Part shown: piece after piece, positions 9,735 to 19,250 of the stretch | How the letters are laid out: every line of letters begins with the position of its first letter | How positions within the stretch are numbered: the stretch's first letter is position 1 | The notes under the pieces: model-generated | Database searches by the model: none | What the model was told of the DNA's origin: nothing | What the model saw: only the letters and a program-made list of their open reading frames with translations | Position numbers and translations under genes: made by a program | From: Chitinophagaceae bacterium | Lineage (GTDB): Bacteria; Bacteroidota; Bacteroidia; Chitinophagales; Chitinophagaceae | Direction of reading: 5' to 3' | Assembly: GCA_016721085.1 (NCBI GenBank) | Contig: JADKJI010000003.1 | Span: forward strand, 124,001-188,000 | DNA length: 64,000 bases

Positions 9735-11006
9735 CTACATTCCTCCAAAACTGAGCACTACGAAATGAATACCGTTGTTGTAATTGTAATGCAATCCCAT
9801 TTGATAAATCTGGGCAATCTGTCTTACCAATGACAGGCCGAGACCGGTGGTTTTTGATTCTTTGTTGCCTTTTCTAAACCGCTCAAATAGCAGTTCCGGT
9901 TCTTCAACAATTGGTTCTCCCGAATTTTCAATTGTAAATTCATTATCACTCAATCTCACTTTAATAAATCCTGATGGCACATTGTGCACTACGGCGTTTT
10001 TAATCAGGTTGCTGAATAGAATTTCTGTCAATGCCGGGTTGGCTGTTATGAATATTTCCGGAACAATTGATTTGGTTAGTGAAGGAAAATCGTCGTAATG
10101 GTCCTGGTAGGTGGTAAGTATCCGTTCTATTAATTGGGAGATATTTATATTTTCCTGGTTAGGACACTGGTTGTTATCAATTTTAGCGAGCAGCAAAAGG
10201 CTTTTGTTCATTTGACTAAGCCTGTCATTGGCTTCAGTAATATCGCCCAATAATGCAGCCGACTTTTCGGTAAGACCGGGTTCATTAATCAGCAGGTCTA
10301 ATTTTGATCTTATAATGGCGAGTGGTGTTTGTATTTCGTGTGAGGCATTCTCTACAAAATTCTTTTGATTGCTGTATGCAGTGTTCACCTTATCAATCAT
10401 ATTGGTAAGCTCATCGTTTAACTGGTTAAACTCTGCAATGCCGGTCTGCGATTCTAATTGAACCTTTTGATTATTTACTACATCGTACTCATTGGCTTTT
10501 TTCAAGGTGCGGTAGAAAGGCCGCCATAGCTTGCGGGAACTTTTCCTGTTTATGAAAACAATTGCTATCAGCAGTAGTAAAAAAACAAATGCCTCTGTGG
10601 TAAATACTTTGATGGTTAGATGCAAAAACTCTTTTGAAGAAACAAAAGTGGTAAGTTGATAATTTTCATTATTAAAACGATATTCTTTTGTCAATGCTTT
10701 AAAACCTGAACGTACTGTGTTTCCATTAAGCAAGAGACTTGTATCTCTTGGTTCATTTAGAAATGTAGCTGGAAACAATCTATTCTTTTCAATGATGTAT
10801 TCACCCGGAATCTGCATTGTCATAGTTGTCGGCTGAGCTAAAAAAGCGTTCCAAACATTTTGTTGTTTTAGCGCCAGTTGTCGTTCCTGCGTATGATGCG
10901 AATGCATGTTCAGCATAACAAAAAACAACAACGAACCCAGCAACAAGACTACTGGTAGCCATATCAAAAGGTAACGTGTGTTCTTTTGTTCTAAGGTTTT
11001 AATCAT
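9735..11006 (-). CDS. Sensor histidine kinase (CusS-like, OmpR partner)
   Basis: This 423-residue inner-membrane kinase has a first TM near residues 11-31, a periplasmic sensor region to about 130, a second TM (FVFLLLLIAIVFI), then HisKA with the H-box NFVENASHEIQTPLAIIRSKL. The HATPase_c domain follows, with an N-box (LFSNLIKNAVVHN), a G1-type ENSGEP, an F-box and the G2 motif GLGLSLV. The gene overlaps the response regulator by 8 bases. Given the surrounding pumps, it probably detects periplasmic metal ions or efflux substrates. The ligand is not evident, and the sensor region has no His/Met-rich cluster. Confidence 0.9.
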   Translation of the reverse strand: MIKTLEQKNTRYLLIWLPVVLLLGSLLFFVMLNMHSHHTQERQLALKQQNVWNAFLAQPTTMTMQIPGEYIIEKNRLFPATFLNEPRDTSLLLNGNTVRSGFKALTKEYRFNNENYQLTTFVSSKEFLHLTIKVFTTEAFVFLLLLIAIVFINRKSSRKLWRPFYRTLKKANEYDVVNNQKVQLESQTGIAEFNQLNDELTNMIDKVNTAYSNQKNFVENASHEIQTPLAIIRSKLDLLINEPGLTEKSAALLGDITEANDRLSQMNKSLLLLAKIDNNQCPNQENINISQLIERILTTYQDHYDDFPSLTKSIVPEIFITANPALTEILFSNLIKNAVVHNVPSGFIKVRLSDNEFTIENSGEPIVEEPELLFERFRKGNKESKTTGLGLSLVRQIAQIYQMGLHYNYNNGIHFVVLSFGGM

Positions 11007-11676
11007 ACTGATAATTTATAGCCCAGGCCGTATACTGTTTGCAAAAATCATCGCCACCTTTTTCTTTCAATTTGCGTTTCAGATTTTTAATATGCGAATA
11101 CACAAAGTCGAATGATGCAAGGTTGTCCGTTTGCTCACCATAAATATGTTCTGCAATAGCCTGCCTGCTTACGACTCTATTTTTGTTTGTGAGCAGAAAA
11201 AGCAATAGCTCATATTCATTCTTAGTAAGTAACAAAGATTGTCCTGAATAAGAAACTGTTTTCAATAACAGGTCGAGTTTCAATTGGCCGAATTCAATTA
11301 CGTTTGAACTGGATGCATACTTGCGGCGTAACAGCGCTTTTACTCTTGAATAGAGTTCAGTTAAATGAAATGGTTTGGTGAGGTAATCATCCGCACCTAA
11401 ATCAAGCCCTGCAATTTTATCGTCTAAAGAATTTCTGGCAGAAATGATAATCACTCCATCCGCATTTTTATGCTTTCTCAAATATTCCAGCAATTGAAGG
11501 CCGCTACCTCCCGGCAGGTTTATATCAAGTATGATGCAGTCGTACTGAAAATCGGTAGCTTTTTGCATGCCTTCCTGGTATGTACTGGCTGCCTCACACA
11601 GAAAGTCTTCTTGTGTAAAATAGTCAATAATACTCCGTAGTAAGCTATCTTCATCTTCTATAATCAGTAGCTTCAT
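10999..11676 (-). CDS. OmpR/PhoB-family response regulator
   Basis: This 225-residue regulator has an N-terminal receiver domain (LLIIEDEDSLL; phospho-acceptor in CIILDINLPGGSGLQLLEYL; conserved K in DYLTKPF) and a C-terminal winged helix (LTKNEYELLLFLLTNKNRVVSRQAI, shown in part). It is cotranscribed with the overlapping kinase gene. It probably activates the two efflux sets that flank it. It follows the membrane-fusion gene by 83 bases, so an internal promoter in that gap is possible. Confidence 0.92.
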   Translation of the reverse strand: MKLLIIEDEDSLLRSIIDYFTQEDFLCEAASTYQEGMQKATDFQYDCIILDINLPGGSGLQLLEYLRKHKNADGVIIISARNSLDDKIAGLDLGADDYLTKPFHLTELYSRVKALLRRKYASSSNVIEFGQLKLDLLLKTVSYSGQSLLLTKNEYELLLFLLTNKNRVVSRQAIAEHIYGEQTDNLASFDFVYSHIKNLKRKLKEKGGDDFCKQYTAWAINYQYD

Positions 11677-11759
11677 CCTGGTAATTTTAAGCTAAGCTAA
11701 GGTTCAATTTTGGAGAAATTTTGTCGGGTCTTTTAAAAGCTAGTTTTAAATGGCAACGA

Positions 11760-12889
11760 CTATTCATCCGCCATATTCTTCAGTTTCATTAACAGGTTAT
11801 AAGCGCCTTTTAATACAAAGTTTTCACCCTGCAATTTATCATCAATAAGAATTTCAGTAAAGCCGTTTTCTGAATTGCCTGTTTTTAGTTCTACCATTTC
11901 AAATTGGTTCTTGCTTTTTGCGATGAAGGCGTATTGCTTGTTTTCAAAGCGGACGACAGCATCATCAGGAAGCACTTTTGCATCATTGCTTTTCACTTCT
12001 ATATCTGCCGTCATGAACATACCCGGCAATAGGGTTTTATCATACTGCTCAAAGTGGCAATGAACTTCAACGTTTCTTTCATCAGATAAGTTTTTACTGA
12101 TGAGCACAATGGTACAATTATGTTTTTGTCGGGTTCATTATTGGTGTAGGCTACCAGTTTTTGGCCTATTGCAAGTTTGGCTACATCTTTTTCAAAAACG
12201 TTCAAAGCAAGATGAATATCTGTTGGATCTACCAGTTCAAATAAAACTTCAGAAGGATTTACAAATTTGCCAATGTTCACATTCACACCAGACACATATC
12301 CATTGATAGGAGAATAGATGCTGATTGTTCTTGAAATATTATTTGCTGTTATCCTGGCTGGATTAAGATTGATGAGTTGCAGCTTTTGTTCCAATGATTT
12401 AATCAGGACATTTTGTGACAGGTACGCTGCTTTGGTTTGCTCAAACACTTTATCACTTGTTGCCTTGCTTTGGTTCAATTCCTTCTGCCTATTATATTCA
12501 CTTTCATTGTAACTAAAGTTTGCTTTCGCCGTAAGGTAGTCCTGTTGCAACTGTATGTATTGCTGATCTTCCATCACAGCAATGGCTTCTCCTTTTTTTA
12601 CATGCATACCGGGCAATAGTCTGGTTGATTTCAAATAGCCTCCCAGCGGAACACTGATCGATACCATGTTTTGCGGCGGCACATCAATTTTACCGTTTAC
12701 TTTCAAAACAGAAGATATAGTCTGCTCATTTAATTTGCCAGTTTCTATACCAGCGTTTTTTAACTGTGCATCTGTAAGCGTTGCGGTATTGCCAGAGACT
12801 TGCACAGTATCTTTTGGCTCTTCTTTCTTTTCGCTGCCGCAGGACGATAGTATCATTAATATTGTTAAAAGGCTTATAAGTTTATTCAT
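11760..12889 (-). pseudogene. CzcB-like membrane-fusion protein, one frameshift
   Basis: The start is ATG at 12889, which gives a lipoprotein leader (MNKLISLLTILMILSSCGS). The CzcB-type N-terminus (ATLTDAQLKNAGIETGKLN) is followed by the barrel-sandwich halves and helical hairpin, and IYSPINGYVSGVNVNIGKFV. After EPDKNII the frame breaks near 12113-12125. Adding one G gives TIVLISKNLSDERNVEVHC and the C-terminal half, which ends at 11760, for a total near 376 residues. It is the periplasmic adaptor for the CzcA-TolC fusion upstream. The break is not in a long homopolymer. Whether it is real or a consensus error cannot be told from one sequence. Confidence 0.85.
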
Positions 12890-12900
12890 TGTATAATGAT

Positions 12901-14148
12901 TTAGCTGTTTGAAATTTTGACTGATGGTTTGAAAATGAACATGGCTGCTATAGCAATTATTAAAGTGAGTCCACCACCATATAGAAATTCTTTTTGAGGA
13001 TACCTGGTTCCAATAAACCCGGCAATTGGATAGGTGATAGCCCACCAAAGATGGGAGAAGGCAAAGTGAGAACCATAGACTTTTCCCTGGTCGCCTGATT
13101 CAACAGTTTCGGCTATCAGCGTTTCCGAAGGCATTTCGGCAAGGCTTTGCCCAAGCCCGGCAAACAACCATAAAGCCAGTAGAACGCTATAAGATACATA
13201 GTTGGCAAAGCTTACTGTTAATCCTAATAGGAATGCGCCACTAACCAATGAGATTGCTCTTGTTTTTGTTTTGTCAAGGCTTCCTGCAACAAAGGCTGCA
13301 ATTGCAGCGCCGATGCCAAAGCTTGCCATTACCCAGCCATAATATTTATCATCAAGCTGCAAACCATTTTTGATATGCCCGATTGTATTTACTAAAATCA
13401 TGGCACCTGCAATGGCTGAAACGAATTCAATACTTAAGGCAAACCGCAACACCTTATTAGCAAATAAAAGCCGCACACCTTTAATCACGTCGCCCCAGGT
13501 ATTTTGTGGTTGTTCAGCCGCAACGGTGACACCTTTTTGCAGTTCCTGTTTAGGAATCGCCAATATTAAAAATGCAGCTACAATAAAGGAGATGGCATCA
13601 ACAAAAAAGATTTCCCTTGCGCCCAACCAAACGGCTACAATACCGGCCAAAGCTGGACCTAAAATTCCTAAAAGCTGGTAAGTGGCTGTTGATAGGCCCA
13701 CTGCCTCCCGGTAATATTTCCCTTCAATAATCTGCGGAATTACTGCCCGGTAAGTAGGCGTAAAAAAAGCATTGAAAATATTCAACAGGAATACCAGCCC
13801 ATAAATATGCCACTCCGTATTTATGAAGGGAAGGCAACAGATAATTGCCATCCTGATGAAGTGAGTAATGTATAAAATCTTCTTCCGGTCAACCTTATCA
13901 GCCAGCACACCAGCAAACGGGGAAAAGATAATAAAGGCTGTCACACGTAGGGTAAGGGCTGTGGCCAGTATTGCTGCTGAACGTTCTTTATTTAACTGGT
14001 ATGCCAGCAATGCCAATCCAACCCATGTAAAAGCATCACCTACTAAACTAATGGTTTGGGCAAAGTAGAGTTTGGCAAAAACTTGATTTTTCAGTGCCTG
14101 GAATGGTTCCGTCAGAACTTGTATAGGTGTTCGTTGTTTATCTATCAT
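12901..14148 (-). CDS. MFS exporter
   Basis: This 415-residue protein has 12 predicted helices and MFS motif A in the loop after TM2 (GVLADKVDRKK). It resembles the EntS/NreB-like exporter branch. There is no His-rich tail of the kind found in nickel NreB proteins. It lies between the CzcA fusion (6 bases) and the membrane-fusion gene (11 bases). It is therefore part of the metal operon and probably adds a single-component inner-membrane export step. Its substrate is unknown. The frame is intact. Confidence 0.85.
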   Translation of the reverse strand: MIDKQRTPIQVLTEPFQALKNQVFAKLYFAQTISLVGDAFTWVGLALLAYQLNKERSAAILATALTLRVTAFIIFSPFAGVLADKVDRKKILYITHFIRMAIICCLPFINTEWHIYGLVFLLNIFNAFFTPTYRAVIPQIIEGKYYREAVGLSTATYQLLGILGPALAGIVAVWLGAREIFFVDAISFIVAAFLILAIPKQELQKGVTVAAEQPQNTWGDVIKGVRLLFANKVLRFALSIEFVSAIAGAMILVNTIGHIKNGLQLDDKYYGWVMASFGIGAAIAAFVAGSLDKTKTRAISLVSGAFLLGLTVSFANYVSYSVLLALWLFAGLGQSLAEMPSETLIAETVESGDQGKVYGSHFAFSHLWWAITYPIAGFIGTRYPQKEFLYGGGLTLIIAIAAMFIFKPSVKISNS

Positions 14149-14154
14149 GCTGGT

Positions 14155-17100
14155 TTATTTAATGATAAATGAATTGAGTTCTACAATTGATTCATTCCTA
14201 TTTTTAATGGCTTCTATATACTCACTTTGAATAGACACGGCCTGGTTTACCAGCAACACCCATTCTAAGTAATTGATGTCTCCACCAAGAAACTGTTTAT
14301 TTGCGGTGGTAGTAATCAAGTCGGCATTTTTCAAAGCAGTTGCTTCAAAATACTTTACTGCCTCGTCATACTTTTTATATTGTGTAGCGGCAGTTGCATA
14401 GGCATTTTCAAGTGCCTTTGCATTCGCTGCAAAATCATTGGCAACAACAGTTTCGTTTGTTTTCGCTGCATTTAGTTTTGCTTTTTGTCCATTAGTAAAT
14501 ATCGGTATGCCCAAACCAATTTGTACGGATTGAAATTGTGGTACACTGTTGTAAGTTTTGTTGTTAGCACCCGTGCCTTTCATGCCCATGATGTTATAGC
14601 CAAAACTGATATCAGGTAAGAGCTTAGCCCGTTCCACCTGCGTTGCTGCTATCGCAACCTGTTGTTGTTGTTTTAGGTACTGCAAGGAAGGATGCGAAAC
14701 CAATAATGAAGTATCTGTATTGGCAATGTCTGGTCCTTTATAATCTTCTTTTGCTGGAATATAAACAGTAGTTGTATTGAGCAGTAGTTGAAATTGCAAT
14801 TGCTGCAATTCCATATCCTGTTGTAATTGCGAAAGCTGTAAGCCAATCTGGCCACGCTGATTTTCAGCCGTAGCTTTTTCCAGCACATTGGTTTCTCCTT
14901 TGTTAAAACGCAATGTTGCCTTGTTTAGAAATTCTGCATACAGGCTGTCATTTCTTTGTAACAGATTTTTCTTTTCCAGTAAATACAAGAGGTTGTAAAA
15001 AACTTGTGCTACCTGTTTTTTTAAAATCAGTTCTTTTACATTGACATTTAGTACGCTGCTTTTCCATTCTTCTGTTAGCAGGCTTTTTTGACTTGCATAT
15101 ACTTTAGGAAAGCTGATGGTTTGCGATACGCCCAGTTTTGTGTCAACATAAAAACTATTTATTTGGCCAAACTCGCCGAACACATTGGTTGCTGGTATTG
15201 ACTTACCTGTCTTTATTAATTGCTGCCGGTATTCTGCCCTCAGCCGTTCATTCTTTACGGATAAATTATTCTTTAAGGCTGTATCGGTAGCTGCCTTCAA
15301 ACTGATAGCCGATTGTGCATGTGTTTGTTGTTGGGAAAAAGTAAACATGGCTACCAGCACGACGGCAACACTCGGTGTCTTCTTGCTAAATGAAAGTCCT
15401 TTTTCAAACATGATGTATAAAATTGGTAAAACAAATAGTGTGAGCAAGGTTGCAATGAGCAAGCCGCCAATCACTACTGTTGCAAGAGGTCGCTGCACTT
15501 CAGCACCTTCGCCGGTACTGAGCGCCATTGGCAAAAATCCGAGTGAAGCAACAAATGCCGTCATCAGTACTGGCCGCAACCTGATCTTGGTTCCCTGTGT
15601 CACTACCCGTCTTAAGTCCTTTGTACCTTCTGCCCTTAAGCGGTTAAATTCTGCCACCAGCACAATACCATTTAATACCGCTACACCAAACAGGGCGATA
15701 AAGCCAACACCTGCCGATATACTGAATGGAATTCCTCTTGTTGCCAGTGCCAGTATTCCTCCAATGGCTGATAAGGGAATGGCAGAATAAATCAGTAATC
15801 CCTGTTTAACTGAATTGAATGCGAAATAGAGCATTAAGAAAATAAGGAGTAAGGACACCGGCACAGCAACTCCCAATCTTTTTTTAGCTGCTACCAGGTT
15901 CTCAAAAGCACCGCCGTAAGTAATGTAATATCCCGGTGGAAGTTTTAATTGTTGATCTGCTTTTAGCTGCAACTCTTTTACCATGCTTTGTATATCTCTG
16001 CCTCTTACATTAAAGCCCACAATAATTCTTCGTTGAGCATTTTCCCTTTGTATCTGGTTGGGGCCTTCAATAATTTCTACCTTGGCAACCTGCTCCAATG
16101 GTATCTGTGTACCCTTTGCTGTTGGGATTAATAAATTTTGCACATCTGCAAGGCCTTTTCGTTTTTCTGCCGTCAATCTAACTACCAGGTCAAAACGTTT
16201 TTCACCTTCATACACGGTGCCGCTGCTTTGCCCGGCAAATGCGGTGTTAACCACTTTATTGATATCACTGATCTTTAATCCATATTGGGCAATTACAGGC
16301 CGGTTGTATTGGATAACTATCTGCGGCATACCTGTTACTGCTTCTACATATAAACCACTGCTGCCTTTTACGGTGTTACAGATGTCTCCCAGCTTGCTGG
16401 CAAACATTGCCAATGTATCCAGGTTTTCACCAAATATTTTACACACCACATCCTGCCTTGCACCGGATATTAATTCATTGAACCGCATAGCCACAGGATA
16501 TTGAAAACCGAATGTAACACCAGGCACTGCTTCCAATTCTTTGCTCATTTTGGCTTCTAGTTCTTCATAGGTTTTTGCAGATGTCCATTTGCTTTTGTCT
16601 TTTAAAATGATCATCATATCCGTGGCATCAATCGGCATAGGGTCGGTAGGTACTTCACTGCTTCCTGTTTTACCAACAATCTTTTCTACTTCGGGGAACT
16701 TTTCTAAAATAATTCTTGACCCTTTCGATACTGCTTCTATTGAAGTGTTCAGGTTACTGCCAGGCAAAACTCTTGTCTCCACGGCGTAATCGCCTTCAGG
16801 CAATGCAGGAATGAATTCGCCGCCCAATTGAAATAAAATAAAAACGGCAATAGCAAACAACAAGATGACTGATGCAATGATTGTTTTTGGGATTCGTAAA
16901 ACCTTTTCTAATGTGTGCTGATATACTCTTTCAATTCGACCCATCATTTTATCAGAGAAAGTCCTTTTGTGTGAGATCTTTTTGCTCAGGAATAACGCAC
17001 TCATCATAGGTATGTAAGTGAGTGAAAGAATGAAGGCTCCCAATAATGCAAACGCTACCGTTTGCGCCATTGGTTTAAACATTTTTCCTTCAATACCCTG

Positions 17101-18321
17101 TAAAGTAAAAATGGGTAGATAAACTATCAGGATGATAATCTGGCCAAATACTGCACTGTTCATCATGCGGCTTGCCGAATGGTTTACTTCTGTATCCATC
17201 TCTGGCTGGGAAAGTTTATCTACATGTTGGAAGTGTTTGCTATGGCTTAACCTGTGCATTACAGCTTCCACAATAATCACCGCTCCATCCACAATTAAAC
17301 CAAAGTCAAGTGCGCCTAAACTCATCAGGTTTCCACTAACTCCAAATAGGTTCATCAGAATTATTGCAAACAACATTGCAAGCGGAATAACAGAGGCCAC
17401 CAGTAAGCCCGCCCTGAAATTTCCTAAAAAAAGCACCAGTACAAAAATTACAATCAATGCACCTTCCATAAGATTTCTTGACACAGTGCTGATCGAATTA
17501 TTTACCATTTTTGTGCGGTCAAGAAACGGGTCTATCATCACACCCTCGGGTAATGTCTTTTGTATTTTTTCAATACTTTCTTTGATGTTTTTTATTACTT
17601 CATTACTGTTTGCGCCCTTAAGCATCATCACTACCGCACCTGATACTTCTTCAACACCATTGTAAGTCATGGCGCCGTATCTCGTTGCACTGCCTAACTG
17701 TACATCTGCTATGTCCCGGATCAACAGCGGTGTGCCATTTTCCAGGTTTTTTACAACGATGTTTTTGATGTCGTCGAACGAGCCGACCAAACCTTCACTT
17801 CGTATGAATAAAACGGTTGGGCCTTTTTCAATATAAGCGCCCCCAGTATTCTGGTTGTTATCTTCTAAAGCGCTGAACACATCTTTTATGGTAATGCCAC
17901 TTGCTTTTAGTTTTGCCGGATCAACTGCTATTTCATATTGTTTAAGATAACCGCCGAGACTGCTTACTTCTGCAACACCTTTAACGCCCAATAATTGCCT
18001 GCGTACAATCCAGTCCTGGATAGTCCGTAGTTCCATGGCTGTGTATTTTTTTTCATAGCCTTTTTTAGGCCTGACAGCGTATTGGTATATCTCACCGAGG
18101 CCGGTTGTAACAGGTGCCAGTTCGGGCGTACCAAAGCCTTGGGGAATCTGCTCCTTGGCTCTTTGCAGCCTTTCAGACACTTGCTGCCTTGCCCAGTACA
18201 CGTCAGTAGCATCATCAAACACAATGGTAACCTCGTAGCTGCCGTAGCCGATCAGCCCAAGGATAAACAGGCTAATGATGAGTTTATTCTTAATAGAAAA
18301 CTCAATGATTTTACTAAGCAT
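14155..18321 (-). CDS. czcA: CzcA-type heavy-metal RND pump fused to a TolC-like domain, with an apparent N-terminal internal deletion
   Basis: This is a 1,388-residue fusion. Residues 1 to about 1000 form an RND pump of the CzcA/CusA group, with the TM4 motif ALDFGLIVDGAVIIVEAV characteristic of metal pumps. Residues from about 1020 carry a second signal-like segment and a TolC-type helical domain (ISLKAATDTALKNNLSVKNE; GDINYLEWVLLVNQAVS), a fusion common in Bacteroidota. After the first helix (LFILGLIGYGSYE) the chain passes directly to VTIVFDDATDVYWARQQVS. Comparison with CusA as I remember it shows that about 60 residues of the first porter subdomain, including the PVDA.PD segment, are missing in frame near base 18230. 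That would probably inactivate the pump, or it is an assembly collapse. Confidence 0.88.
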   Translation of the reverse strand: MLSKIIEFSIKNKLIISLFILGLIGYGSYEVTIVFDDATDVYWARQQVSERLQRAKEQIPQGFGTPELAPVTTGLGEIYQYAVRPKKGYEKKYTAMELRTIQDWIVRRQLLGVKGVAEVSSLGGYLKQYEIAVDPAKLKASGITIKDVFSALEDNNQNTGGAYIEKGPTVLFIRSEGLVGSFDDIKNIVVKNLENGTPLLIRDIADVQLGSATRYGAMTYNGVEEVSGAVVMMLKGANSNEVIKNIKESIEKIQKTLPEGVMIDPFLDRTKMVNNSISTVSRNLMEGALIVIFVLVLFLGNFRAGLLVASVIPLAMLFAIILMNLFGVSGNLMSLGALDFGLIVDGAVIIVEAVMHRLSHSKHFQHVDKLSQPEMDTEVNHSASRMMNSAVFGQIIILIVYLPIFTLQGIEGKMFKPMAQTVAFALLGAFILSLTYIPMMSALFLSKKISHKRTFSDKMMGRIERVYQHTLEKVLRIPKTIIASVILLFAIAVFILFQLGGEFIPALPEGDYAVETRVLPGSNLNTSIEAVSKGSRIILEKFPEVEKIVGKTGSSEVPTDPMPIDATDMMIILKDKSKWTSAKTYEELEAKMSKELEAVPGVTFGFQYPVAMRFNELISGARQDVVCKIFGENLDTLAMFASKLGDICNTVKGSSGLYVEAVTGMPQIVIQYNRPVIAQYGLKISDINKVVNTAFAGQSSGTVYEGEKRFDLVVRLTAEKRKGLADVQNLLIPTAKGTQIPLEQVAKVEIIEGPNQIQRENAQRRIIVGFNVRGRDIQSMVKELQLKADQQLKLPPGYYITYGGAFENLVAAKKRLGVAVPVSLLLIFLMLYFAFNSVKQGLLIYSAIPLSAIGGILALATRGIPFSISAGVGFIALFGVAVLNGIVLVAEFNRLRAEGTKDLRRVVTQGTKIRLRPVLMTAFVASLGFLPMALSTGEGAEVQRPLATVVIGGLLIATLLTLFVLPILYIMFEKGLSFSKKTPSVAVVLVAMFTFSQQQTHAQSAISLKAATDTALKNNLSVKNERLRAEYRQQLIKTGKSIPATNVFGEFGQINSFYVDTKLGVSQTISFPKVYASQKSLLTEEWKSSVLNVNVKELILKKQVAQVFYNLLYLLEKKNLLQRNDSLYAEFLNKATLRFNKGETNVLEKATAENQRGQIGLQLSQLQQDMELQQLQFQLLLNTTTVYIPAKEDYKGPDIANTDTSLLVSHPSLQYLKQQQQVAIAATQVERAKLLPDISFGYNIMGMKGTGANNKTYNSVPQFQSVQIGLGIPIFTNGQKAKLNAAKTNETVVANDFAANAKALENAYATAATQYKKYDEAVKYFEATALKNADLITTTANKQFLGGDINYLEWVLLVNQAVSIQSEYIEAIKNRNESIVELNSFIIK

Positions 18322-18428
18322 AGTTCTGTCATGTTAAACATCAAAAAATATATTGACGTCTACTGGTATAGTAAACGCAATAGTCATAAAGCAATGGAGG
18401 CTTTATGTAAAAAGTAAAAAATGAATGA

Positions 18429-18812
18429 TTAACAAGACTTCGGTGGCTGCCAGATTTTAGAGCGTATAGCAGAGGAATAAAAGGATGTAGAAAAGATTAT
18501 AGATTCTTTAGCAGGCAAATATTTTTCCATTCGCATTTCGAAAGAAAAAGGCGATTGGTATACGAGGCAGGTTTGAGAAAAACCCAGGTCTGAAGATTTA
18601 AAAGGAAGTTTTTCATGGTCATTGTGCTTTGACGCATGTTCATGTTCTTCCTCATAATGTTTGTGCAAAAATTCCGCAAAAGAAATTCCGGCATCATCTT
18701 CATGATGTTCAAGGTAATGATGCACCAGCATGGGCAGTTTAAGTAACTGGCTCATTTCTGTGTTTGCAAACAGGAATATTAATAGAAACGATATGGTGGT
18801 CAGTCTTTTCAA
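18429..18812 (-). CDS. Small secreted His-rich protein of the metal operon
   Basis: This 127-residue protein has an N-terminal signal (LTTISFLLIFLFANTEMSQ). Its middle is rich in His and acidic residues (HHYLEHHEDD, HKHYEEEHEHASKHNDHEK), a pattern that suggests metal binding in the periplasm. It is the first gene of the minus-strand metal block, 107 bases before czcA. Small His-rich proteins of this type often lead Czc operons in Bacteroidota and may buffer or sense metal. No function beyond metal binding is supported. Confidence 0.7.
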   Translation of the reverse strand: MKRLTTISFLLIFLFANTEMSQLLKLPMLVHHYLEHHEDDAGISFAEFLHKHYEEEHEHASKHNDHEKLPFKSSDLGFSQTCLVYQSPFSFEMRMEKYLPAKESIIFSTSFYSSAIRSKIWQPPKSC

Positions 18813-19078
18813 CGCTCAAATATATCGTAAAATTTGAAAGAAGTGGCTTTAATCGGCTGTTTGCATAGACGTTAAGGTGCACCGGAACTTCGCTGCAAGA
18901 ATATTTAATAGGATAGATATTCTTCAAAATAAAGGACAGCGATGTTAGTAGCAAGTTTGCTATATGTAGAATTTGGGCACTTTAACAGGTTATAAACTTC
19001 CCTGTATTCGAACTTGTATAATATTCTAAATTCACACCTTATGAACTAGGCACTACACAAGCTAAAATATTCGAACTA

Positions 19079-19106
19079 AAAAACCCGCTGTGATAGCGGG
19101 TTTTAG
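19079..19106. terminator. Intrinsic terminator hairpin
   Basis: The arms AACCCGCT (19082-19089) and AGCGGGTT (19095-19102) pair around a five-base loop. A-rich sequence lies before them and T-rich sequence after, so it could act on either strand. It does not follow a gene directly and may insulate the junction. Confidence 0.7.
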
Positions 19107-19162
19107 CTTTAGAGAAATATTTGTCGTCCTCCTGTACAAATTTTCGAACTTATTTATAATGG

Positions 19163-19216
19163 ACCTAAAGCGATTGGCAGGCATTGTTGCTTAACAATCA
19201 ACGCTTTAGGTTTTTT
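19163..19216 (+). terminator. Long interrupted hairpin with T6 tail
   Basis: The outer arms ACCTAAAGCG (19163-19172) and CGCTTTAGGT (19202-19211) are perfect complements. They enclose a second perfect pair, ATTGTT (19183-19188) and AACAAT (19193-19198). Six T residues end the right arm at 19211-19216. The shape suits a terminator, but it lies only about 35 bases before the yhcG remnant and could also be a structured leader or a recombination site. Confidence 0.5.
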
Positions 19217-19250
19217 GTTTTATACCAATACTCGAATACAAATAGCAAAA

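Larger units (their letters stand above)
18813..19250. other. Junction spacer between metal block and mobile/defence region
   Basis: There is no convincing gene in these 438 bases. The spacer holds two intrinsic terminators (listed separately) and three copies of TTCGAACT (19007-19014, 19070-19077, 19143-19150) in AT-rich sequence. The metal operon is transcribed away from it on the left, and a yhcG remnant starts on the right. It marks the change from nearly intact genes to a region full of frameshifted defence and transfer genes. It could contain an element boundary, but I see no integrase, tRNA or clean direct-repeat pair. Confidence 0.5.

Noticed and set aside
12890..13048. Upstream extension of the second membrane-fusion gene
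   Set aside because: The added 53 residues are antisense-like in composition and lie in the MFS gene; ATG 12889 starts a lipoprotein leader.
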